The notes under the pieces were generated by a model that worked only from the letters and a program-made list of their open reading frames with translations, made no database searches and had not been told where the DNA came from. Positions 21,135 to 28,070 of a DNA stretch of 28,507 nt are shown in pieces. The position numbers were made by a program, and so were the translations under genes. The DNA comes from a virus: positions 1-28,507 of IMG/VR virus record IMGVR_UViG_3300048033_001438. The stretch is one strand, 5' to 3'. Numbering within the stretch: the first letter of the stretch is position 1; every line of letters begins with the position of its first letter.

Positions 21135-23609
21135 CTAAAAGAAGAATTGTTGTAAGTCTGCTTTAGGTTCGGCTGACCAACCAATGGCATTGAGTATGAT
21201 ATCAATTGGATCAATGAAAGTTTTTTGAAATTGTAAGTTGTAGTCGATGTATTTTTTGATCTCCAATTCTTCTGGCAAAAAGTCGGGAAACGCGATTACG
21301 TTTTCTTGAATAGAGTTTGGAATAAGCAAATACACGAATTTGACTTTGTCGCCATTCTGAATGAGTTGATATTTTTTATCAAGAGCTTTTGCTTTTAAGT
21401 GATGATTGTAAAGTAGCGAACCACGTACATGGATTGGACTACCTTTACGATAAATACGACCTTTTTCTGAATACGATGAGACATCAGTTACGCCACGAGG
21501 GAATGCTACTTGATCAGGACTTAGTGTTTTGAAGTGTTCTTTAAATAAACTAATTGCTTCTTGTGTTTTTGATTCGTCGCCCGTGACAATAACCTTAAAC
21601 AGCTGATTCATTGCACTACGACACGCCTGTGGTGTAGAAGACTTAACGGCTTCAATCCCCATGATCTTAATCTTAGGTTCAGCATATTGGACACCTTCGT
21701 TATTATGTACATTTAGTATGTAACGTTTCTTTGCAGTCCAAATACCACGATCGGCAATCGCCTCACGTTTCATGACCATACGATTTGAATACGCTTTAGT
21801 ACGTTCTGCAAACTGATCAAATGCTTTTGCCAACATAGGTTCAATTGCCTTAGAACCAAATTCGTCGAGGAATGATACAGGATTGTTTGGCTTGAATTTA
21901 TCAACAACATCTTTTACACCAATGTAAAGAGAGTCAGTATCCATCGCAATAACGCGATCCTTAGATTCGCCAAGGAAATCGTCAAGGTAATTGTTGACAT
22001 TTGTTTCGGCGTATTTGATAACCTCTTGGCCTGTTAATGTAATTGCTGATGCGATTCGTAAATCAAAGTAACGGAAGTACTTGTTGCCCATTGCGCCATA
22101 TAGACTATTAAGGAGAATCTTAATCGCGGTTTGGAGTGTTTCGAGACGAGCAACTTGACCAGAGGTTTGAGCGTACTCGTTGCGTTGACGTTTTGAAATA
22201 GTTTCAAGTTTAGTTTTTGCTTGGAGCATGTCACCTTTAATCGTGACACGTTTAGCATATAGTTCTTCAACAATTTCGGGAATAATACCTTTCTTGTCCT
22301 TACGAAAGACTGCACCATTAGACGCAGTTGCGCCATCAGCATTAGTAACACCAATCAAAGTTTCAGGTGACATGTTGTATTGAACAATAAGATTAGGATA
22401 AAGTGAGTTTAAGTCAAAAGACATTACCCAATCATGCATACCGACATGAGGATCTTTTACGTATCCGCCTGGAAATTGTTCAGTTTCTTTTGGTACACTT
22501 GGAAGGATCGCGATCTTTGAACGTGCTAGACGACGGAAAATAATTGAGTCCCATATTGCTGTTGTACCAAGAGTGTCTTGATAGTTTACACCGCCAAGAT
22601 AAGCCATAGTCAATACCAATGTGATAAGGCCAAGCTTTTCTTCCATACGTTCAATAAGCTCAACGTCTTTGATGTTGTAGTCAACAAACATTTGAAAGTC
22701 TACATCGTATAGATCACGCAAGGTACCAACCTCAGAATAGTCAAGTTTCTTTTCACCGAGTACTACACTCGAAATATGATTCAAAGAATAAGATTCTTGA
22801 TTGCCATACGTATATGCAAACTTTTTAAAGAGTTCCATATAGTCAAGGTGTTGAATACCCATGATGTCAAAGGCAATTTGTTTACGACCTTTGATAAAGA
22901 TTTCCTTACGTTCAATCTTACGCCAAGGTGATAAATTGCGAACCTTTTCTTCACCAAGCAAGAATGCCATGCGAGCAACCATGTATGGAATATCAAAGAA
23001 ACGAGTATTCCAACCTGTAATGATATCAGGCGTATTTTCAGGATCTGACCAAAAGTCAATAAAAGCTTCAAGCATCGAAGATTCAGCAGTGAACTGACGA
23101 TAGTCGATTTTTAAGTGTTTAAGCGATGTAATAGCTTCGTCATAAGGTTTCATACCCCAAACGCGATAAGTGTCATCCTTTGAGCTTTTGTACGCAATTG
23201 TAAGAATCTGATTGACAGGATTGTCAACCTCAGGAAAACCATCACCATAAGATGTTTCAATATCAAGTGAAGCAACGTCAACTAAATTGCGATGATAAAC
23301 AATTTCGTTTGGAAATTGATTTTGAATAAACGCTGGGATGTGACGTGTATTTCCATAAAGACAAAAATCAGGAACGCCATTATAGGACTTTTCAAATTCC
23401 TTGACTTCTTTCATTGAGCCAAACTGCAAAGGCTCGACTGGCGTACCATCGAGAGCTTTCCAATCTGTAACAGTCTTTTGAGACTTAAGATAAAGTGTAG
23501 GTTTGTACGCAATGCGATGAGTAATTTTTTTACCATCTGCGTCATAACCGCGATATAGAAGTTTGTTACCTAGTCTTTCGACACTAGTGTAGAATCCTGT
23601 TAAAATCAT
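21135..23609 (-). CDS. 43: Family B DNA polymerase (T4 gp43 type)
   Basis: 824 residues (T4 gp43 is 898; marine relatives are shorter). This is the replicative polymerase with 3'-5' proofreading. Exonuclease motifs are D116-I-E118 in VASLDIETSYGDG, Exo II GWNTRFFDIPYM (199-210) and Exo III YNIKDVELI (D315). Polymerase motifs are A DLNSLYPNLI (399-408), B KILLNSLYGAMGNKYFRYFD (497-516) and C MDTDSLYIG (D557, D559). The N-terminal and C-terminal parts are intact, ending in a LQQFFF tail that resembles the clamp-binding C terminus of T4 gp43. The promoter at 23616-23644 puts +1 exactly on the A of the ATG. Confidence 0.98.
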   Translation of the reverse strand: MILTGFYTSVERLGNKLLYRGYDADGKKITHRIAYKPTLYLKSQKTVTDWKALDGTPVEPLQFGSMKEVKEFEKSYNGVPDFCLYGNTRHIPAFIQNQFPNEIVYHRNLVDVASLDIETSYGDGFPEVDNPVNQILTIAYKSSKDDTYRVWGMKPYDEAITSLKHLKIDYRQFTAESSMLEAFIDFWSDPENTPDIITGWNTRFFDIPYMVARMAFLLGEEKVRNLSPWRKIERKEIFIKGRKQIAFDIMGIQHLDYMELFKKFAYTYGNQESYSLNHISSVVLGEKKLDYSEVGTLRDLYDVDFQMFVDYNIKDVELIERMEEKLGLITLVLTMAYLGGVNYQDTLGTTAIWDSIIFRRLARSKIAILPSVPKETEQFPGGYVKDPHVGMHDWVMSFDLNSLYPNLIVQYNMSPETLIGVTNADGATASNGAVFRKDKKGIIPEIVEELYAKRVTIKGDMLQAKTKLETISKRQRNEYAQTSGQVARLETLQTAIKILLNSLYGAMGNKYFRYFDLRIASAITLTGQEVIKYAETNVNNYLDDFLGESKDRVIAMDTDSLYIGVKDVVDKFKPNNPVSFLDEFGSKAIEPMLAKAFDQFAERTKAYSNRMVMKREAIADRGIWTAKKRYILNVHNNEGVQYAEPKIKIMGIEAVKSSTPQACRSAMNQLFKVIVTGDESKTQEAISLFKEHFKTLSPDQVAFPRGVTDVSSYSEKGRIYRKGSPIHVRGSLLYNHHLKAKALDKKYQLIQNGDKVKFVYLLIPNSIQENVIAFPDFLPEELEIKKYIDYNLQFQKTFIDPIDIILNAIGWSAEPKADLQQFFF

Positions 23610-23615
23610 ACTATA

Positions 23616-23644
23616 ATTATACCATAAGTTTTATGGTATGTACA
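23616..23644 (-). promoter_or_regulatory. Early-type promoter of DNA polymerase, predicted leaderless
   Basis: Minus strand: TGTACA, 17 nt, TATAAT, with AACTTATGG before the -10. Six bases separate the -10 from ATG 23609, so the expected +1 is the A of the start codon. Confidence 0.87.
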
Positions 23645-23648
23645 CTGC

Positions 23649-24101
23649 TTATTTTAGCGATATGAGTGTATTTTTTCCCTTTTTGCTCCATTCATAATCG
23701 CCATAAAACTTCTTAAGTTTTGCGATAACTGCTTTATTTACAGGATCAACCTGAATCGTATTAAGCTTTTTAGAATCTAAAACAAATTGTTTTTCATAAG
23801 GATAAACTAAATCTAAAACACCTAATCCTTTTATGGTATTGCCATCATCATCTCTTACAATGGTTTGGTCCATAACAAAGGTAGAACCTTTAATCATACG
23901 ACTAATACGGAAACGTTTTTTACCAGTCTTCTTATCAACTACGACACGCGTATTTTTGTCAACAGGATTGCCAAAGGTGTCTGTTCCATTCGGATCAATA
24001 TTCCAACCTCGAGTAGCAATTACTTTTTCGAATCCTTTCCAATACGTTGGCATATTGTTTTCAAGTAATACTTCAAGCGTTGTTTCTACCAATGATTTCA
24101 T
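23649..24101 (-). CDS. Putative late head protein with targeting-like N terminus
   Basis: 150 residues; no family recognised. The N terminus MKSLVETTLEVLLENN resembles the capsid-targeting peptides of the 1-9.9 kb block, with an LLE^N cut site after E14. The remainder is beta-rich and basic (DKKTGKKRFRISRMIKGSTF). It has its own late promoter directly before the ATG (24107-24114), so the transcript should be leaderless. It lies alone among early genes, away from the main late block. Inference: an internal head protein. Confidence 0.78.
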   Translation of the reverse strand: MKSLVETTLEVLLENNMPTYWKGFEKVIATRGWNIDPNGTDTFGNPVDKNTRVVVDKKTGKKRFRISRMIKGSTFVMDQTIVRDDDGNTIKGLGVLDLVYPYEKQFVLDSKKLNTIQVDPVNKAVIAKLKKFYGDYEWSKKGKNTLISLK

Positions 24102-24106
24102 ATATC

Positions 24107-24114
24107 TATTTATA
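24107..24114 (-). promoter_or_regulatory. T4-type late promoter, predicted leaderless
   Basis: Exact TATAAATA on the minus strand with only 5 nt to ATG 24101, so the expected +1 is the A of the ATG. Its upstream edge abuts the T-run of the terminator-like repeat at 24120-24158. Confidence 0.82.
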
Positions 24115-24119
24115 AAAAA

Positions 24120-24158
24120 TCCCCTTTACTTCATAGGCGAAAGAGGCAAAGACCAATA
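24120..24158 (-). terminator. Terminator-like hairpin, repeat copy 1
   Basis: On the minus strand CCTCTTT pairs with AAAGGGG (one T-G pair) around a 12-nt loop, followed by ATTTTTT. It lies just after the stop of the 79-residue gene. The 39-bp element recurs at 24431-24469 with one mismatch. Its T-run runs into the late promoter at 24107-24114. Confidence 0.7.
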
Positions 24159-24160
24159 CG

Positions 24161-24400
24161 TTAGCCGTTACTTACAAACTCATTGAGTTCGCGGGCTTTT
24201 TTAACTATATCACTATCACTCGGAAACGGTAGTGGCTCATAAGGAGCCGGGATTTCATAATCATGATCGAGTGCTCGACTAGTTAAAACTCCGTGGTGTT
24301 CTCGCAATGCATCATTGTTTGAGTGCCACTTTTCGACTGTTAATTCTTTTGACATATTCAAAATGTCAAATCGGATTTCATACGGGTTTTTTTCGCTCAT
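24161..24400 (-). CDS. Small conserved T4-like phage protein
   Basis: 79 residues. The N terminus NPYEIRFDILNMSKELTVEK matches a small protein I recall as widespread in marine T4-like phages (NPYEIRLxxLxMA...), function unknown. It is helical, with a Pro-rich central segment (PAPYEPLPFP). The leader before ATG 24400 is an A/C-rich run without a Shine-Dalgarno sequence. The gene is bracketed by two near-identical terminator-like hairpins, and no promoter of its own is visible. Confidence 0.82.
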   Translation of the reverse strand: MSEKNPYEIRFDILNMSKELTVEKWHSNNDALREHHGVLTSRALDHDYEIPAPYEPLPFPSDSDIVKKARELNEFVSNG

Positions 24401-24430
24401 TGTGTGTGTGTTGTGTTTGTGTTAATAAAG

Positions 24431-24469
24431 TCCCCTTTACTTCATAGGCGAAAGAGGGAAAGACCAATA
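24431..24469 (-). terminator. Terminator-like hairpin, repeat copy 2
   Basis: Same 39-bp element as 24120-24158 (38 of 39 identical), directly after the Hsp20 stop. The following CTTTATTAAC is a weaker T-run than in copy 1, so this copy may process or attenuate rather than end the transcript, which would let the next gene be read. Confidence 0.6.
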
Positions 24470-24472
24470 GGA

Positions 24473-24907
24473 TTATTCTGCCAAAAATTCTGGCTTCGAA
24501 TTAATAGAGAAGCTCTTTGGCTTTTTCTCTTCTGGAATATTTTTCACCAGATAGACAGAAAGAATACCATCGACAAGCGCAACAGATTCTACTTCAACAA
24601 ACTCACCAAGTGTGAATGTCTTTTTGAATTTGCGTGTTGCAATACCTTTGTGAATGTATTCTTTATTGCCGTTCAAATCTACATCTTTAGATGCAATTGT
24701 AAGAACGTCTTTTTCTTGCTCAACGAATAAATCTTTTTCGTTAAAGCCTGCTACGGCGAGAGCAATTTCAAAATTGTCTTTGCCGTGTTTAACAACATTA
24801 TGAGGTGGATAACCTTCTTGTTGTGATTGTAATTTTTCGAGTCTATCAAACATAGACTCGAAACCGATTGTCCAGGATTGGCCTGGCCATGTGTATGCAT
24901 TTGTCAT
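24473..24907 (-). CDS. Small heat shock protein (Hsp20 family)
   Basis: 144 residues. The alpha-crystallin domain spans ~40-130: VVKHGKDNFEIALAVAGFNE opens the beta-sandwich, and ALVDGILSVYL carries the AxxxxGxL signature near its end. The C-terminal tail SFSINSKP contains an I-x-x-like anchoring segment. It is an ATP-independent chaperone holding unfolded protein; Hsp20 genes are common in marine T4-like phages, where a role in virion assembly is suspected. A late promoter (24972-24979) provides a ~60-nt leader with a strong GGAGG 10 nt before the ATG and a 5' hairpin. Confidence 0.95.
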   Translation of the reverse strand: MTNAYTWPGQSWTIGFESMFDRLEKLQSQQEGYPPHNVVKHGKDNFEIALAVAGFNEKDLFVEQEKDVLTIASKDVDLNGNKEYIHKGIATRKFKKTFTLGEFVEVESVALVDGILSVYLVKNIPEEKKPKSFSINSKPEFLAE

Positions 24908-24939
24908 TTTATTTTTTCCTCCGTTAGGCAGGTTAAGGC

Positions 24940-24963
24940 GACAACCCCATTGTGGGCATTGTC
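24940..24963 (-). promoter_or_regulatory. Hairpin in the Hsp20 leader
   Basis: On the minus strand GACAAtgCCCa pairs with TGGGGTTGTC: outer GACAA/TTGTC, inner CCCA/TGGG. It lies near the predicted 5' end of the late transcript, upstream of the GGAGG. It may stabilise the mRNA or tune translation. Confidence 0.55.
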
Positions 24964-24971
24964 TATAAAAC

Positions 24972-24979
24972 TATTTATA
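24972..24979 (-). promoter_or_regulatory. T4-type late promoter of Hsp20
   Basis: Exact TATAAATA on the minus strand. It contains the TAA stop codon of the Ntn-hydrolase gene. The leader to ATG 24907 is about 60 nt. Confidence 0.78.
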
Positions 24980-25907
24980 CAATTACTCGTGTATTTTTTG
25001 AAAAAGTGATAAACTCTTTAAACGATAAAAGTTTACGAGATGAAATAATTTCAAAAAACGTCTTAGCTTCAGGATTATTTAATTTATCATATTTAAATTC
25101 AACTGAAGAATAAATTGGTCTATAGTGAAGTGTTCTATCTTTTGGCGTTAACATCAATTGTCCTGTTGTAACCATTTCAGCTTTTTTAGTGTCACCAACA
25201 CGAATGGGATTCATAAAAGGATCTTTATCTGGTGACTGCGCAATAGCATCAATCATTTCACTCGGTTCTTTAAAATCGGGCTTTAAAAATTTAGTTGCAT
25301 ATTCATAGCGCTGTTCAGAACTTTTACGCGCTTTAACTAATTCTTCATCTTCAGGGTCAACCTTATAACCAAGTTCAGGTATTAATATTCCATGATTTGT
25401 TCTAACAGATATTTCGTCATCTTTTAACTTCACCATTTTAGAAATAAACTTACGAGGATTATCTTTAGTTGCATCTTCTTTGCGTACTAAAAATCCACCT
25501 TCGATTAAATAACATTCTTTTTCGTTAAAAACATACGTACAACCAGAAAGTTCATAAGCAATTAATTTTTTTGCAGCTGCTTCTGGTGTTTTTTCTAAAA
25601 GTGCTTTACGAATAGCTTTGCCATCAGGAGAATAATAACCATCAGCGTTCCTACGAGCCATTCGTTGGTTAGTAATTTTATCACCTTCTTTTTCATCACT
25701 CTTTACTGATAATGACGCCGATAAAACACAAACGCCATACTCATTTAACCCTTCTGTCCAACGACTTAATTTATCATCAATATATAAGCGCTGCATACCA
25801 TCACGGTTGTTTTGATTAATAACGACTTCCGTTTTGTAGTTTCGGTCTCGATTTTTTACACCAACCCAACCAAATTTATTTATTCTCTTAACAGCTACTA
25901 CACACAT
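24975..25907 (-). CDS. Cysteine Ntn-hydrolase (C45/NRDE-like) with C-terminal SFKEFI motif
   Basis: 310 residues. Met1 is followed by Cys2, which becomes the N-terminal nucleophile after Met removal, as in C45 and penicillin-acylase-like Ntn hydrolases. Supporting motifs are NRD (19-21), WTEGLNEYG (50-58, with the oxyanion-hole Asn55) and RTNHG (169-173). Family members hydrolyse or transfer linear amide bonds; the substrate is unknown here. The tail contains KLLSFKEFITFSKN, very like the N-terminal targeting peptides of the head proteins but C-terminal. A late promoter (25913-25920) 5 nt from the ATG predicts a leaderless transcript, needed for nothing but striking, since the nucleophile is codon 2. 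Confidence 0.82.
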   Translation of the reverse strand: MCVVAVKRINKFGWVGVKNRDRNYKTEVVINQNNRDGMQRLYIDDKLSRWTEGLNEYGVCVLSASLSVKSDEKEGDKITNQRMARRNADGYYSPDGKAIRKALLEKTPEAAAKKLIAYELSGCTYVFNEKECYLIEGGFLVRKEDATKDNPRKFISKMVKLKDDEISVRTNHGILIPELGYKVDPEDEELVKARKSSEQRYEYATKFLKPDFKEPSEMIDAIAQSPDKDPFMNPIRVGDTKKAEMVTTGQLMLTPKDRTLHYRPIYSSVEFKYDKLNNPEAKTFFEIISSRKLLSFKEFITFSKNTRVIV

Positions 25908-25912
25908 ATAAC

Positions 25913-25920
25913 TATTTATA
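25913..25920 (-). promoter_or_regulatory. T4-type late promoter, predicted leaderless
   Basis: Exact TATAAATA on the minus strand with 5 nt to ATG 25907, so the expected +1 is the A of the ATG. Confidence 0.82.
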
Positions 25921-25923
25921 CGA

Positions 25924-26346
25924 TTATGCTTTCTTAACGTTGCCTATAGAGTATTTTGATTCAAGGTTCCACTCGTTTTTGTCACGGTGGGATATAATTT
26001 TTATTTGTCTCAACGAGGTTTTTGTTTCAGCCTGTAATTCATCTACGATTGTAAGTAATCCCCAATCAGATAAAAGAGTAGTGATAGTATTCCGACGTCC
26101 AATATCGTCCTCTGTAAAATTAGATGGTTTACCATCAAGCATAAAAAGCTCTTTAAAATGAACGATAAAGTATCGACCTTGTTTGTGAAGTATGTGACAG
26201 CTTTGAAATAAAGTGTTATGTTCTTTTTTCGAAGCAACTCCGATACGCGTAAGAGTTTCTTTAATCTTAAGAAAGTCGTCGGGTTCATTTAGTAATACCT
26301 CCAACATATTTGAAGGTGTCCATTCAATAGGTGTCTGTGTTTGCAT
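25924..26346 (-). CDS. regA: RegA translational repressor
   Basis: 140 residues (T4 RegA is 122). RegA binds the start region of early mRNAs and blocks ribosome loading. PDDFLKIKETLTRIGVASKK, QSCHILHKQGRYFIVHFKEL and DWGLLTIVDE match recalled T4 RegA almost word for word. T4 RegA begins at the equivalent of Met14 here, so ATG 26307 is an alternative start. ATG 26346 is kept because a GGA lies 7 nt upstream and a late promoter precedes it. The gene order 44-62-(small gene)-regA-(…)-43 follows T4. Confidence 0.95.
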   Translation of the reverse strand: MQTQTPIEWTPSNMLEVLLNEPDDFLKIKETLTRIGVASKKEHNTLFQSCHILHKQGRYFIVHFKELFMLDGKPSNFTEDDIGRRNTITTLLSDWGLLTIVDELQAETKTSLRQIKIISHRDKNEWNLESKYSIGNVKKA

Positions 26347-26368
26347 AATTTATTCCATTGTAAAGAAT

Positions 26369-26376
26369 TATTTATA
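26369..26376 (-). promoter_or_regulatory. T4-type late promoter upstream of regA
   Basis: Exact TATAAATA on the minus strand, 22 nt before ATG 26346, in the gap between the small gene and regA. It would allow RegA synthesis late, in addition to read-through from the gene 44 promoter. Confidence 0.72.
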
Positions 26377-26394
26377 CAAAACACTATTTACGCT

Positions 26395-26661
26395 TTATAC
26401 CTCCTTTTTAAATGATTGATACCAATATTGAGAAGAATCACGTAAGGTCTGATTTGAGGATCTGATGAATTCTAATTGTGCAATAAGCTGTCTCTGTATT
26501 TCGCTGAAAAAGTCTTCGTCTTTTCCTGAAATAAGAGGTTTAATTTCGTCATCTAATACTTCGATTATGTGATCAATATACTTGCATGTTGGTCCTACAT
26601 ACGTGGGAGATTTAAGTTTATATGTATCTATTTTAATTTGTTTTGCATTTTTTCTTGCCAT
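26395..26661 (-). CDS. Small protein between gene 62 and regA
   Basis: 88 residues, basic at the N terminus (MARKNAKQIKIDTYKLKSP) and helical after that (IDHIIEVLDDEIKPLISGK), ending in KKEV. No family recognised. Translation is strongly supported by a perfect AAAGGAGGT placed 8 nt before the ATG, embedded in the last codons of gene 62. Position between clamp-loader genes and regA suggests a replication accessory role, without direct evidence. Confidence 0.82.
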   Translation of the reverse strand: MARKNAKQIKIDTYKLKSPTYVGPTCKYIDHIIEVLDDEIKPLISGKDEDFFSEIQRQLIAQLEFIRSSNQTLRDSSQYWYQSFKKEV

Positions 26662-26662
26662 A

Positions 26663-27097
26663 TTATTTACCTCCTTTGTCTAAAATTTTGTGAAGTTGCA
26701 TCATAGCTGATTTTGAAAAAAGCGGATAAACAGCTTCGGCTTTTTCCTGCGAATAGTTATAATACTGTTGAATTGCCTTTATATCTTCAGAAGACTTTGA
26801 CTTCTTACCCCACTTTGAAAACCTTTTTTTAGGTGTTACAATATTGCGATAAAAGTCATACTGCATTCGCGGTGGAAGTTGATTTTTCACATTCATTTCA
26901 TTAGCAAAAAGTGCGGTATCTTTAAAGTAAGACAACCCACGATTAATGATAAAGGGAACATATTGTTTGTCCGCTGCATCAGGATTAACCATTTCAAGTG
27001 AATCATCAGCAGTGCAATCTTCTAAAAGGTGTTTACCCCTTTTTCCTTCATTGATAGACTTTATAAAGTCAAATGGTGATAGCTTTTTTACTTCCAT
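26663..27097 (-). CDS. 62: Clamp loader small subunit (T4 gp62 type)
   Basis: 144 residues (T4 gp62 is 187). It joins gp44 in the ATP-driven loader that opens the sliding clamp gp45. The N terminus LSPFDFIKSINEGKRG, then QYVPFIINRGLSYFKDT, LFANEMN, and RFSKWGKK match the gp62 family of marine T4-like phages. ATG 27097 is chosen: it overlaps gene 44 by 10 bp and gives the usual N terminus, whereas a GTG at 27127 would add ten poorly conserved residues. The 3' end carries the ribosome-binding site of the next gene. Confidence 0.93.
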   Translation of the reverse strand: MEVKKLSPFDFIKSINEGKRGKHLLEDCTADDSLEMVNPDAADKQYVPFIINRGLSYFKDTALFANEMNVKNQLPPRMQYDFYRNIVTPKKRFSKWGKKSKSSEDIKAIQQYYNYSQEKAEAVYPLFSKSAMMQLHKILDKGGK

Positions 27098-28035
27098 TCT
27101 GATGATGCCATGATTTCGGTTAGACACGCAACAGTATTAAGTTCCTTGTCTGCTACGAAGGCCGTTTTAAATTGATAGTCTGCAAGAATAAGAATGATTG
27201 CAGGAATAGAATGAGGTTGAGCAAAGTCGTAAAGAGTGTCATAAATTCTACGAAAAATAACGGATGAATCGATATCAGTATTATTAGTAACCCAAGAACG
27301 CATGCTTTTAAAGTCTTTGTCCTTTAAGTGATGTACTAGGGCTGCAATGTTTTGATCTGATAAACCAATCAATATGTCTGATGTAATTTCACCAGATGAT
27401 GAATAGCGTTGACACTCGTTGAGTACGCGCCGCCAATCAGGAGCATAACGCATAATAAGTTCAGCCACGATTTTGTTGTTAAAGTCAACCTCTTCAGACT
27501 TTAGAATATGCTGCAATCGTTTCATGAACTGCGCAGCTAATTCAGCAAGTTGCTTTTTAGTTGTGTTGAATTCAATTACAGCACAACGTGAATGAAGAGG
27601 TTCGATGATTCGATTCTTAAAATTACAAGTAAGAATAAATCTGCAATTAGAACTAAACTCTTCGATGAAACCACGTAATGCTGGTTGAGTTGATTGAGCA
27701 TTGAGATAATCAGCCTCATCTAAAATAACAACCTTGTATTTACCACCATTCAATGAAACGGTAGATGCAAATTGTTTAATAGTAGAACGAAGAGTATCAA
27801 TGTTACCTGATTCGGAAGCATTGATAAGTAAATAATCTAAGTCAAGTTCATTACACAGCGCACGGGCAACTGTGGTTTTACCTAACCCTGCAGAACCAGT
27901 GAGTAGCATATTATGCATTTCACCTGTATCTACGATTTGCTGAAAAGTCTTTTTTAGACTTGACGGAAGAATACAATCTTCAATAGTTTGAGGCCGATGT
28001 TTTTCGACCCATAAGAACTCGTTTTGTTTTGTCAT
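27088..28035 (-). CDS. 44: Clamp loader ATPase subunit (T4 gp44 type)
   Basis: 315 residues (T4 gp44 is 319). The AAA+ subunit of the clamp loader. Walker A is GSAGLGKT (47-54), Walker B VVILDEAD (102-109), the SRC arginine-finger motif is HSRC (148-151), and PALRGFIEEFSSNCRFILTC (118-137) leads to sensor 1. The N terminus WVEKHRPQTIEDCILP matches the family. The promoter at 28042-28070 puts +1 on the A of the ATG, so this mRNA should be leaderless. T4 gene 44 mRNA is a classic RegA target, which makes the missing leader notable. Confidence 0.97.
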   Translation of the reverse strand: MTKQNEFLWVEKHRPQTIEDCILPSSLKKTFQQIVDTGEMHNMLLTGSAGLGKTTVARALCNELDLDYLLINASESGNIDTLRSTIKQFASTVSLNGGKYKVVILDEADYLNAQSTQPALRGFIEEFSSNCRFILTCNFKNRIIEPLHSRCAVIEFNTTKKQLAELAAQFMKRLQHILKSEEVDFNNKIVAELIMRYAPDWRRVLNECQRYSSSGEITSDILIGLSDQNIAALVHHLKDKDFKSMRSWVTNNTDIDSSVIFRRIYDTLYDFAQPHSIPAIILILADYQFKTAFVADKELNTVACLTEIMASSEWK

Positions 28036-28041
28036 AATATA

Positions 28042-28070
28042 ATTATACTCTAAGTTAGAGTATTTGTAAA
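28042..28070 (-). promoter_or_regulatory. Early-type promoter of gene 44, predicted leaderless
   Basis: Minus strand: TTTACA, 17 nt, TATAAT, with AACTTAGAG before the -10. Six bases separate the -10 from ATG 28035. The spacer contains an inverted repeat ACTCTAACTTAGAGT. Confidence 0.88.

Noticed and set aside
26399-26406. AAGGAGGT with no start codon at the right distance
   Set aside because: It encodes the last residues of the small gene; the next ATG is about 50 nt away.
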